Assembly: GCA_039815465.1 (NCBI GenBank)
Contig: JBCBZG010000021.1
Span: forward strand, 7,959 to 71,958
From: Shimia_B sp039815465
Lineage (GTDB): Bacteria > Pseudomonadota > Alphaproteobacteria > Rhodobacterales > Rhodobacteraceae
Direction: 5' to 3'
DNA length: 64,000 nt
A program made the translations under genes and the position numbers. Shown here piece after piece: positions 1-7,264 of this stretch. The notes under the pieces are model-generated. The model worked only from the letters and a program-made list of their open reading frames with translations, did no database searches and was not told where the DNA came from. The first letter of the stretch is position 1. Every line of letters begins with the position of its first letter.

Positions 1-8
1 AGCGGTAA

Positions 9-737
9 GTGACCTATTGCGTTGCGGTTAAAGTAGATGAGGGCCTGATTTGCCTGTCCGACACCCGCACCAACGCGGGGCTCGACAACATTTCCCGCTA
101 CAAAAAGATGTTCACCTGGACCAACCCGGGGGAGCGCGCGATCACGCTCATGACCGCGGGCAACCTGGCAATCACCCAAGGGGTGATGTCGCTCCTGCAA
201 GAGAATATCGACAAAGACAACGGGGTGGAGACGCTCTACACCGCCCCCTCCATGTTCCGCGTGGCGGAGATCGTGGGCGACGCCATGCGCATCGTGCAAG
301 AACGCTATGGCCCGGGGCTAAGCCAGCGGGGGGAGGCCTCGGACGCCTCCATTATCTGCGCCGGTCAGCGCGCGGGCGGGCCGCTCAGGCTGTTTTTGAT
401 CTACGCGGCTGGGAATTTCATTGAGGCGACGAGCGACACGCCGTTCTTTCAGATCGGGGAGCACAAGTACGGCAAGCCCATCCTCGACCGCGTCATCACG
501 CCGGAGACGTCGCTGACCGACGCCACCAAGGCCGCGCTCCTGTCGATGGATTCCACGCTGCGCTCCAACCTGTCTGTGGGGATGCCGCTCGACCTGACGG
601 TGCTGCCCACCAACGCTTACGCCTTTGCCCATGAGCGCCGGATCGAGGCGGAGGATCTGGGCTTTCAAAACCTGTCGGAACGCTGGTCCGACGCGCTGCG
701 CGACGCGTTCGTCACGATCCCGGACCTGCTGGCCTAG
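9..737 (+). CDS. Anbu-type proteasome-related peptidase
   Basis: Bacterial Anbu-family peptidase (Ntn hydrolase related to proteasome beta subunits), expected to be cytoplasmic and self-assembling. Removal of Met would expose Thr1. Counted from that Thr, Asp17 (in SDTRT) and Lys32 (in RYKKM) sit where proteasomes have Asp17 and Lys33, so the active site looks intact. The 242-aa length is usual for the family and there is no signal peptide. The GTG start lies in a GTGA context right at the window edge, just after a possible stop at 6-8 or 10-12, suggesting translational coupling to an upstream gene outside the window. Anbu is commonly linked to alpha-E, ATP-grasp and transglutaminase-like genes (known for the family), but none is visible here. 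Physiological substrate unknown. Confidence 0.85.
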   Translation: MTYCVAVKVDEGLICLSDTRTNAGLDNISRYKKMFTWTNPGERAITLMTAGNLAITQGVMSLLQENIDKDNGVETLYTAPSMFRVAEIVGDAMRIVQERYGPGLSQRGEASDASIICAGQRAGGPLRLFLIYAAGNFIEATSDTPFFQIGEHKYGKPILDRVITPETSLTDATKAALLSMDSTLRSNLSVGMPLDLTVLPTNAYAFAHERRIEAEDLGFQNLSERWSDALRDAFVTIPDLLA

Positions 738-775
738 GTAATCGACACACCTCGGTGGTCACAGCTACGACAGTG

Positions 776-848
776 CCCGGTGGGAACCACCGGGCTGCCC
801 CCGTCCGCCCCCCCGGGCGGGGGCAACTGCCCCCACCCGCGGACGGGG
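776..848 (+). repeat. GC-rich two-hairpin intergenic repeat, copy A
   Basis: Small hairpin CCCGGTGG-GAA-CCACCGGG (776-794), then a large hairpin whose outer 10-bp stem (799-808 with 839-848) encloses a second GC-rich palindrome. It has the same architecture and clear sequence similarity to copies B-E, and is closest to the reverse complement of copy E. It lies 38 bases after the peptidase stop codon, so it may end that transcript, although it lacks a T-run. Confidence 0.7.
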
Positions 849-1253
849 TCAGCCCTCCTCACAAATCATTCCAAAAAACAAATCACTCTATCCGCCAGTC
901 CTGTACCTGGCCTTGTATGACCGCACTGCCATCAACGTCTTGCCCGCACGGAATCAAGGCCAGCTTCGCTGGCTGCCGAGCAGCGCCAGCCCCTCCCGCG
1001 GGCTGGCGCTATGGCTGAGTTACGCGCGCAAATCTCAGCGAGGAATGTGCGTGGCAGCCATAAAGTACGCGGCACGACCGTCAGAGGCGCCATCCCAGGG
1101 GCTGACTCTGCCCGGCCCGACGCGCGTTTTCTGCCAGGTCACAGCGACTAGGCAGGTCATTCGTCCTCCCATTCGGGGCTCAATAGACTTCCATTCCTCC
1201 AGACCGCTTTCCCCGCGGCATTGATCCCTCCTGCAGAGTAAGTTCGCGACAAC

Positions 1254-1291
1254 GTTCTGAATTGAGTGCGCCACATTGCTCAAATCAGAAC
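1254..1291. promoter_or_regulatory. Long dyad upstream of the cys operon
   Basis: GTTCTGAATTGAG (1254-1266) and CTCAAATCAGAAC (1279-1291) form an inverted repeat matching at 12 of 13 positions around a 12-base loop. It ends 49 bases before the cysG start. It could be an operator for a dimeric sulfur or nitrogen regulator, or a stem-loop in the leader; the sequence alone does not decide. The regulator is unknown. Confidence 0.45.
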
Positions 1292-1340
1292 ATTATTCTA
1301 CCTCTAGCTGCATCCAAACAAGAGTCCGCAGGAGGCTCCC

Positions 1341-2756
1341 ATGCGCCATTTCCCCGTCTACCTCGACACCCGCGCGCGGCGCATCGTGGTCTGCGGTGGC
1401 GGCGAATGCGCTGTAGCCAAGCTCCGCCTCCTCCTGAAAACCGAAGGTGACATTCACGTCTTCGCCGCCGACGCGGGCGACCAGGTCCGCGCCTGGGCGG
1501 ATGAAGGCCGCGTCACGCTCACCGAACGCCCCGCCACAGCCAACGACATCACCGACGCCATCCTGCTTTACGCCGCCCATGACGACGACGCCCGCGACGC
1601 CGAGGTCCGCGCGCTGGGCTGGGCCACGGGCGTCCCCACGCTCTTCGTCGACAACCTGGAAGAGAGCGATTTCATCACCCCCGCCATCGTCGACCGCGCG
1701 CCCGTCACCGTGGCCATCGGCACCGAAGGCTCCGCCCCCGTCCTCGCGCGCAAGATCAAGGCCGATATCGAGGAGCAACTGCCCGAATCCCTCGGCGCCC
1801 TCACCGCACTTGGCCGCGACTTCCGCCCCCATGCCGAGCACCTGCCAAAGGGCCGCGCGCGCCGCGATTTCTGGTCTGAATTCTACTTCGACTACGGCCC
1901 CAAAACCTTCGCCTATGGCCCCGAGGCCGTCAAAGACGCGCTCCACGCCGCCGTAACGCGCTTTGAGATCCGCGCCGCCCGCGACGGCCACGTCCATTTT
2001 GTCAGCGCGGGCCCCGGCGACCCCGAACTGCTGACGCTTAAGGCGCGCAAGATCCTGCACGAGGCCGACGTGGTCATCCATGACGGCCTTGTCCCAGCAC
2101 CCATCCTCGAACTCGCCCGCCGCGAGGCCGAAGTGATCTCTGTCGCGAAATCCGGTTTTGGCCCGTCCTGGAAGCAGGCCGACATCAACGCGCTTCTCGT
2201 CGACCACGGGGCAGGGGCCCAGGTGGTGCGCCTGAAGTCCGGCGATGCGGGCATCTTTGGCCGCCTCGACGAGGAAACCGAGGCGCTCCAAACCGCTGGC
2301 ATCGCCTACAGCGTCGTCCCCGGCGTCACAGCCGCCTCCGCCGCCGCGGCGGACCTCGGCGTCAGCCTCACCCGCCGCAACCGGAACTCCGGCCTACAGA
2401 TCCTCACAGGTCGCGACCTCGAAGGCTTCGCCGACCACGACTGGCGCGGCCTGGCACAACCGGGCGCGGTCGCCGCGATCTACATGTTTCGCGCCGCGGC
2501 CCACTTCATCACCGGCAGGCTGCTGATGCAGGGCGCCGACGCCGCTACCCCCGCCACCATCGTTTTCAACGCCTCGCGCCCGGATCAGGAGGTCGTGACG
2601 ACAACGCTCGCTGACCTGCCCGGCGTCTTTGGCGACACCAATCGCGCGGCTATCCTTCTCCTTGGGATCGCCGCGCCCGAGACGGCAGCCCGTGCCAACC
2701 CGGCGGCCCAGACGCATACCCCCATGCTCCCCACTCTGGCCGCCCAGCACGTCTAG
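1341..2756 (+). CDS. cysG: Siroheme synthase CysG
   Basis: Trifunctional enzyme making siroheme from uroporphyrinogen III. The N-terminal half (about 1-210) is the NAD-dependent precorrin-2 dehydrogenase/ferrochelatase, with the nucleotide-binding run VVCGGGECAVAK near residue 15 and the conserved IGTEGSAPVLARKIK segment near 125-140. The C-terminal half (about 215-455) is the SAM-dependent uroporphyrinogen methyltransferase, with SAGPGDPELLTLKA near residue 220 and LKSGDAGIFGR near 300. The 471-aa length is typical. A strong ribosome site (CAGGAGG) precedes the ATG. It is the first gene of cysGIHJ and would supply the cofactor of the sulfite reductase encoded next. The segment RNRNSGLQ replaces the more usual His-rich sequence of the methyltransferase domain, a modest divergence. 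Confidence 0.93.
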   Translation: MRHFPVYLDTRARRIVVCGGGECAVAKLRLLLKTEGDIHVFAADAGDQVRAWADEGRVTLTERPATANDITDAILLYAAHDDDARDAEVRALGWATGVPTLFVDNLEESDFITPAIVDRAPVTVAIGTEGSAPVLARKIKADIEEQLPESLGALTALGRDFRPHAEHLPKGRARRDFWSEFYFDYGPKTFAYGPEAVKDALHAAVTRFEIRAARDGHVHFVSAGPGDPELLTLKARKILHEADVVIHDGLVPAPILELARREAEVISVAKSGFGPSWKQADINALLVDHGAGAQVVRLKSGDAGIFGRLDEETEALQTAGIAYSVVPGVTAASAAAADLGVSLTRRNRNSGLQILTGRDLEGFADHDWRGLAQPGAVAAIYMFRAAAHFITGRLLMQGADAATPATIVFNASRPDQEVVTTTLADLPGVFGDTNRAAILLLGIAAPETAARANPAAQTHTPMLPTLAAQHV

Positions 2757-2801
2757 GGCTGCCGTCTCACCCATCCTCTCCGTCCCAGAAGGCTCCCCGC
2801 C

Positions 2802-4514
2802 ATGCTCGATTCTGACACGCCCCAGCTCATCGTCGAAGGCAAGCTCGCCGATAACGAACGCCTCAAGCGCGAGTCCCGCCACCTCCGCGGCACCATCGCC
2901 GAGGATCTGCAGGACCCCATCACAGGCGGCTTCACGCCCGACAATTTCCAGCTCATCCGCTTTCACGGGATGTACCAGCAGGACGACCGCGACATCCGCG
3001 CCGAACGCGCCGCGCAAAAGCTTGAGCCGCTCCACAACGTCATGCTCCGCGCGCGCATGCCCGGCGGGATCATCACACCCGACCAATGGCTGACCATCGA
3101 GAAATTCGCGGAAGAGCACACGATGTACGGCTCCGTCCGTCTCACCACGCGCCAGACCTTCCAGTTCCACGGGGTACTGAAGCCCCACATCAAGGACATG
3201 CACAAAGTCATCAACGCGGCGGGCATCGACAGCATCGCCACCGCGGGCGACGTGAACCGCAACGTGCTCTGCACCACGAACCCGGTGGAGTCCGAGCTCC
3301 ATGCGGAGGCCTACGAATGGTCCAAACGCATCTCCGAACACCTCCTGCCCAATACCAAAGCCTATGCCGAGATCTGGCTCGACGGCGAAAAGCAGGCCAC
3401 GACGGAGGAGCCGATCCTCGGCGACACCTACCTGCCGCGCAAATTCAAAACCGCGGTCAGCATCCCCCCGAATAACGAAGTCGATGTCCACGCCAACGAC
3501 CTGAACTTCGTGGCCATCGCCGAGGACGGCAAGCTCATCGGCTGGAACGTGCTCGTGGGCGGCGGGCTCGCCATGACCCATGGCGACACGGCCACCTATC
3601 CGCGCAAGGCCGACGATTTCGGGTTCATCCCGCTCGAACACACGCTCGCCGTGGCCGAACACGTCGTCAGCGTGCAGCGCGACTGGGGCAACCGCACCAA
3701 CCGCAAGAACGCAAAGACGAAATACACCCTCGACCGCGTCGGCGTGGACGTCTTCAAGGCCGAGGTTGAGCGCCGCGCAGGCGTCACTTTCGCCCCTTCG
3801 CGCCCCTACGCCTTCACCGAACGCGGCGACCGCTTCGGCTGGGTGGAGGGCGTGGACGGCAAGCACCACCTGACGCTCTACATCCTCTCGGGCCGGATCA
3901 AGGATCTGCCGAACGCGGCCCTCAAAACCGGCCTGCGCAAGATCGCGGAGGTTCATAAGGGCGACTTCCGCATGACCGCGAACCAAAACCTCATCGTGGC
4001 GGGCGTGGCTGAGGCCGACAAAGCAGAAATCGAACAGATCGCCCGCGATCACAGGCTGATTTCCGACTTCGACACGCCGCAGCTGAAAAGCTCCATGGCC
4101 TGCGTGGCGCTCCCCACATGCCCGCTCGCCATGGCGGAATCCGAACGTTACCTGCCGGAATTGGTTGCAAATGTGGAGGCGCTGCTGGCCAAACACGGGA
4201 TCCCAGACGACCACATCGTGCTCCGCGTCATCGGCTGCCCCAACGGCTGCGGGCGCGCCATGCTGGCGGAGGCCGGGCTCGTCGGCAAAGCCCCAGGCCG
4301 ATACAACCTCCACCTCGGCGGCAACCGCATCGGCACGCGCATCCCGAAACTCTACCTCGAAAACAAGACAACCGAAGTGATCCTGGCCGAGCTCGACACC
4401 CTGATCGGGCGCTGGGCTAAAGAGCGCGAACCGGGCGAGGGTTTCGGCGATTTCACCATCCGCGCAGGGATCGTGGCCGAGGTGAAGGTCGCCAAAACAG
4501 ACTTCCACGCGTGA
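2802..4514 (+). CDS. cysI: NADPH-sulfite reductase hemoprotein CysI
   Basis: Beta subunit of assimilatory sulfite reductase, reducing sulfite to sulfide at a coupled siroheme/[4Fe-4S] centre. The four cluster cysteines are Cys434, Cys440, Cys479 and Cys483 (in ACVALPTCPLA and GCPNGCGRAM), the same numbers as in the 570-aa Escherichia coli protein, and this protein is also 570 aa. Long stretches such as RFHGMYQQDDRDIRAERA and GNRTNRKNAKTKYTL match what I remember of the enterobacterial sequence. It therefore belongs to the CysI type that works with a CysJ flavoprotein, not to the ferredoxin-dependent type often found in Rhodobacterales. Partners: CysJ (electron donor, same operon) and CysG (siroheme). 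The ribosome site is weak and the stop overlaps cysH. Confidence 0.95.
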   Translation: MLDSDTPQLIVEGKLADNERLKRESRHLRGTIAEDLQDPITGGFTPDNFQLIRFHGMYQQDDRDIRAERAAQKLEPLHNVMLRARMPGGIITPDQWLTIEKFAEEHTMYGSVRLTTRQTFQFHGVLKPHIKDMHKVINAAGIDSIATAGDVNRNVLCTTNPVESELHAEAYEWSKRISEHLLPNTKAYAEIWLDGEKQATTEEPILGDTYLPRKFKTAVSIPPNNEVDVHANDLNFVAIAEDGKLIGWNVLVGGGLAMTHGDTATYPRKADDFGFIPLEHTLAVAEHVVSVQRDWGNRTNRKNAKTKYTLDRVGVDVFKAEVERRAGVTFAPSRPYAFTERGDRFGWVEGVDGKHHLTLYILSGRIKDLPNAALKTGLRKIAEVHKGDFRMTANQNLIVAGVAEADKAEIEQIARDHRLISDFDTPQLKSSMACVALPTCPLAMAESERYLPELVANVEALLAKHGIPDDHIVLRVIGCPNGCGRAMLAEAGLVGKAPGRYNLHLGGNRIGTRIPKLYLENKTTEVILAELDTLIGRWAKEREPGEGFGDFTIRAGIVAEVKVAKTDFHA

Positions 4515-5239
4515 GCGAGGCCGCGATGTCGATCCTGGATCTCCCCGAAACCGGCCAACAGGCGCTGCTCGATGAAGGCAACGCCTGGCTCGCAGGCCGC
4601 GACGCCACCGCGCGCGTCGCCTGGGTGCTGAGCAATATGCCCGGCCCCCATGTCATGTCGTCGTCCTTTGGCGTGCAATCGGCGGTGCTGCTGCACCTCA
4701 TCACCCGCATCGCGCCGGACATGCCCGTCCTCTTCGCCGATACCGGGTATCTCTTCCCCGAGACGTATCAGCATATCGACGACCTGACCGACCGGCTGGG
4801 CCTCAACCTTCATGTCTACCGCGCCGACATCAGCCCGGCCTGGCAGGAGGCAAAGCACGGCCAGCTCTGGGAGCAAGGGGCCGAGGGGCTCAAGCGCTAC
4901 AACAAGCTCAACAAGGTCGAACCGATGGACCGCGCGCTGGCCGACCATCAGGCGCGCACGTGGTTCACAGGCCGCCGCCGGTCCCAATCCGACAGCCGCG
5001 CCGCGCTGCCATTCCTCGCCATCCAGGATGGCCGCGTCAAAGCCAACCCCATCGCCGACTGGTCCAACCGCCAAGTCCACCACTACCTGCGCGACCACGA
5101 CCTGCCCACGCACCCGCTTTGGGAGCAGGGCTATGTCAGCGTCGGCGACACCCATTCCACCGTCAAATTCGAACCCGGCATGCGGGAGGAGGACACACGC
5201 TTCCCCGGCCAGAACCGCGAATGCGGGCTTCATACGTAA
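4511..5239 (+). CDS. cysH: PAPS reductase CysH
   Basis: Thioredoxin-dependent phosphoadenylyl-sulfate reductase, producing sulfite for CysI/CysJ. The adenine-nucleotide alpha-hydrolase fold is marked by SSSFGVQSAVLLHL near residue 50, and the C-terminal catalytic motif RECGLH supplies the active-site Cys238. The paired cysteines that bind an iron-sulfur cluster in APS reductases are absent, so the substrate should be PAPS (inference from family knowledge). GTG start overlapping the cysI stop as GTGA, which implies translational coupling; an in-frame ATG at 4526 is the alternative. No sulfate adenylyltransferase or APS kinase gene lies in this window, so the PAPS supply is encoded elsewhere. 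Confidence 0.92.
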   Translation: MSEAAMSILDLPETGQQALLDEGNAWLAGRDATARVAWVLSNMPGPHVMSSSFGVQSAVLLHLITRIAPDMPVLFADTGYLFPETYQHIDDLTDRLGLNLHVYRADISPAWQEAKHGQLWEQGAEGLKRYNKLNKVEPMDRALADHQARTWFTGRRRSQSDSRAALPFLAIQDGRVKANPIADWSNRQVHHYLRDHDLPTHPLWEQGYVSVGDTHSTVKFEPGMREEDTRFPGQNRECGLHT

Positions 5240-5253
5240 GGAAAGTCAGACCC

Positions 5254-7050
5254 ATGCTGCACCAAACGATCCCCGGCGGCCTGAGCCCGCTCTCTCCCGA
5301 ACAGAACGCTCAGATGGCGGCGTTGCTGCCCTCGCTCAGCCCTGTGCAACAGGCGTGGATCAGCGGATACCTCGCCGCCAGCGCCATGGGCGCGCAGGCC
5401 ACGCTGCCCCCTGTGGCCGCCACCCCTTCGGCTGCCGCGACTTTGACCGTCCTTTATGGCTCCCAAACCGGCAACGCCAAACACGTGGCCCAGGACCTCG
5501 CCGCGCAGGCGCAGGCCCGCGGCTTGGAGGCCAAGGTCGTCAACATGGCCGACTACAAGCCCACAAAGCTCAAGGATGAAACGCATCTGGCCATCGTCGT
5601 CTCCACCTACGGCGAAGGCGAACCACCTGAATCCGCGCAAAAGCTCTACGATTTCCTCGCCTCCAAGAAGGCTCCAAAACTCGACGGCGTCGAGATCGCC
5701 GTCCTGGGCCTCGGCGACACAAGCTACGAACATTTCTGCCAAACCGCCGTGGATTTCGAGGATCGCCTGACCGCCCTCGGGGCCACGGTGAAAGTCGAAA
5801 AAGCCCTGCTTGACGTCGATTACGACGACCACGCCGCAGGTTGGATCACAGGTGCCATCGACGCGCTCGAACCGGGGCTCACAGCCGGGCAGGGGAACGT
5901 GGTCCCGCTCATGCCCGCCGCCACCCCCGCCGCGCCGCTCTACTCCAAGAAAAACCCGTTCGAGGCCGAGGTCACCGTCGTCCAGAAAATAACGGGCCGC
6001 GACAGCACCAAGGACGTGCGCCATATTGAGCTCTCGCTCGAAGGCTCGGGGATCACCTACCAGCCGGGCGACTCTCTGGGCGTCTACTTCGAAAATGACC
6101 CTGTGGAGGTCGACACGCTCCTCGCCACGCTTGGCCTCTCGGGCTCTGAGACGGTCAAAATCGGTGACGCCGAACAGGCGCTCCGCACGGCCCTCATCGA
6201 AATCTTCGAGCTCACCCAAAGCTACCCCGGATTCGTGCAGGCCTACGCCGACGCCACCGGGAATGACGCACTCACAGCGCGCTCCGCAGACAAGGACGCC
6301 CTGCGCGACTACCTCGCCGACCGCCAGATCTACGACGTCATCCAGGACCACCCCGCCGCCATCGCGCCCCAGGCGCTCGCAGACGCCCTGCGCAAGATGC
6401 AGCCGCGGCTCTACTCCATCGCGTCCAGCCAAGCGGAGGTCGAAGACGAAGTGCACCTGACCCTCGGCGTCGTCAGCTACGACGCCTTTGGTCGCCCCCA
6501 CCTCGGCGGCGCCTCCGGCCACCTCGCCCACCGCGTGGCCGAGGGCGACACGCTCCGCGTCTATGTCGAACACAACGACGGCTTCCGCCTGCCGCAGGAC
6601 CCGGCCACCCCAGTCATCATGGTGGGCCCAGGCACCGGCATCGCCCCCTTCCGCGCCTTTCTGCAAGACCGCGAGGCCCAAGGGGCGGAGGGCGGCAGCT
6701 GGCTCTTCTTCGGCAACCCGCATTTCACCCAGGACTTCCTCTATCAGACGGAGCTTCAGGCGGCGCTGAAATCCGGCACGCTCACCAAACTCTCCGTCGC
6801 GTTCAGCCGCGATCAGGCGCAAAAGATCTACGTCCAAGACCGCATCCGGGAAGAAGCCGCAACGCTCTGGACCTGGCTGCAAAAGGGCGCGCATCTTTAT
6901 ATCTGTGGCGACGGCCAACGCATGGCCCGCGATGTGGAAGATGCGCTCATCGCCGTGATTGCAGCAGAAAGCGACATTACGGCGGAGGCCGCGCAAGCCT
7001 ACCTGACCAAACTCCGCGACGAAGGCCGCTACCAGCGCGACGTGTACTAA
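5254..7050 (+). CDS. cysJ: NADPH-sulfite reductase flavoprotein CysJ
   Basis: Alpha subunit of sulfite reductase, passing electrons from NADPH through FAD and FMN to CysI. Order: short N-terminal helical region, flavodoxin domain from about residue 62 (TVLYGSQTGNAKHVAQDLA), FAD-binding domain with RLYSIASSQ near 385, NADPH domain with GPGTGIAPFRAFLQ near 459 and YICGDGQRMARDV near 548, ending in RYQRDVY. I chose the ATG at 5254, after a TAAGGA ribosome site, because it gives 598 aa, close to the 599 of E. coli; the frame is open further upstream but that part overlaps cysH. Last gene of cysGIHJ and followed by a strong hairpin. Confidence 0.94.
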   Translation: MLHQTIPGGLSPLSPEQNAQMAALLPSLSPVQQAWISGYLAASAMGAQATLPPVAATPSAAATLTVLYGSQTGNAKHVAQDLAAQAQARGLEAKVVNMADYKPTKLKDETHLAIVVSTYGEGEPPESAQKLYDFLASKKAPKLDGVEIAVLGLGDTSYEHFCQTAVDFEDRLTALGATVKVEKALLDVDYDDHAAGWITGAIDALEPGLTAGQGNVVPLMPAATPAAPLYSKKNPFEAEVTVVQKITGRDSTKDVRHIELSLEGSGITYQPGDSLGVYFENDPVEVDTLLATLGLSGSETVKIGDAEQALRTALIEIFELTQSYPGFVQAYADATGNDALTARSADKDALRDYLADRQIYDVIQDHPAAIAPQALADALRKMQPRLYSIASSQAEVEDEVHLTLGVVSYDAFGRPHLGGASGHLAHRVAEGDTLRVYVEHNDGFRLPQDPATPVIMVGPGTGIAPFRAFLQDREAQGAEGGSWLFFGNPHFTQDFLYQTELQAALKSGTLTKLSVAFSRDQAQKIYVQDRIREEAATLWTWLQKGAHLYICGDGQRMARDVEDALIAVIAAESDITAEAAQAYLTKLRDEGRYQRDVY

Positions 7051-7097
7051 TCAGGCGCCCATTGCGGCGACCTGACCAAAAACCGCACAGACATACG

Positions 7098-7125
7098 GAC
7101 CGCCCCGCCACATGCTGGGGCGGTC
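7098..7125 (+). terminator. Hairpin after cysJ
   Basis: Perfect 9-bp stem GACCGCCCC/GGGGCGGTC with a 10-base loop, 48 bases after the cysJ stop. There is no clear T-run, so it may be a Rho-assisted terminator or an mRNA-stabilising structure. An in-frame ATG at 7112 lies inside this hairpin, which argues against using it as the start of the next gene. Confidence 0.6.
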
Positions 7126-7264
7126 ACACACGCTCAACCCGCTGAAAACGCACCCTTTTTCCCGATCCCACGCCACTCGCACGGCCCGCCAGGGCCGCTG
7201 CGCCTGGGCGGCGCCGCGGTTTCCCTGTACTCCTGACAGCACAACAGCGATTCCAACGCAGGTG

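Larger units (their letters stand above)
738..1340. other. 600-base non-coding gap rich in hairpins
   Basis: No convincing gene. Short open frames on both strands lack ribosome sites and give low-complexity peptides. Contents from left to right: the GC-rich two-hairpin repeat A (776-848); two adjacent hairpins, 959-973 (GCCAGC stem, TTC loop) and 982-1010 (perfect 11-bp stem starting AGCGCCAGCCC); then about 240 bases with no feature I can name; then a 13-bp near-perfect dyad at 1254-1291 just upstream of cysG. The lower GC of 860-940 differs from its surroundings. Confidence 0.6.

Noticed and set aside
755..1283. Several short open frames between the Anbu gene and cysG
   Set aside because: Proline/arginine-rich products spanning hairpin repeats, no ribosome sites, no family resemblance.
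2394..4508. 704-residue open frame on the minus strand
   Set aside because: Antisense of cysG/cysI; composition rich in Ala/Asp/Gly with no domain, and cysI is unmistakable on the plus strand.
5230..6996. 588-residue open frame on the minus strand
   Set aside because: Mirror of cysJ codon bias; no motifs and no ribosome site.
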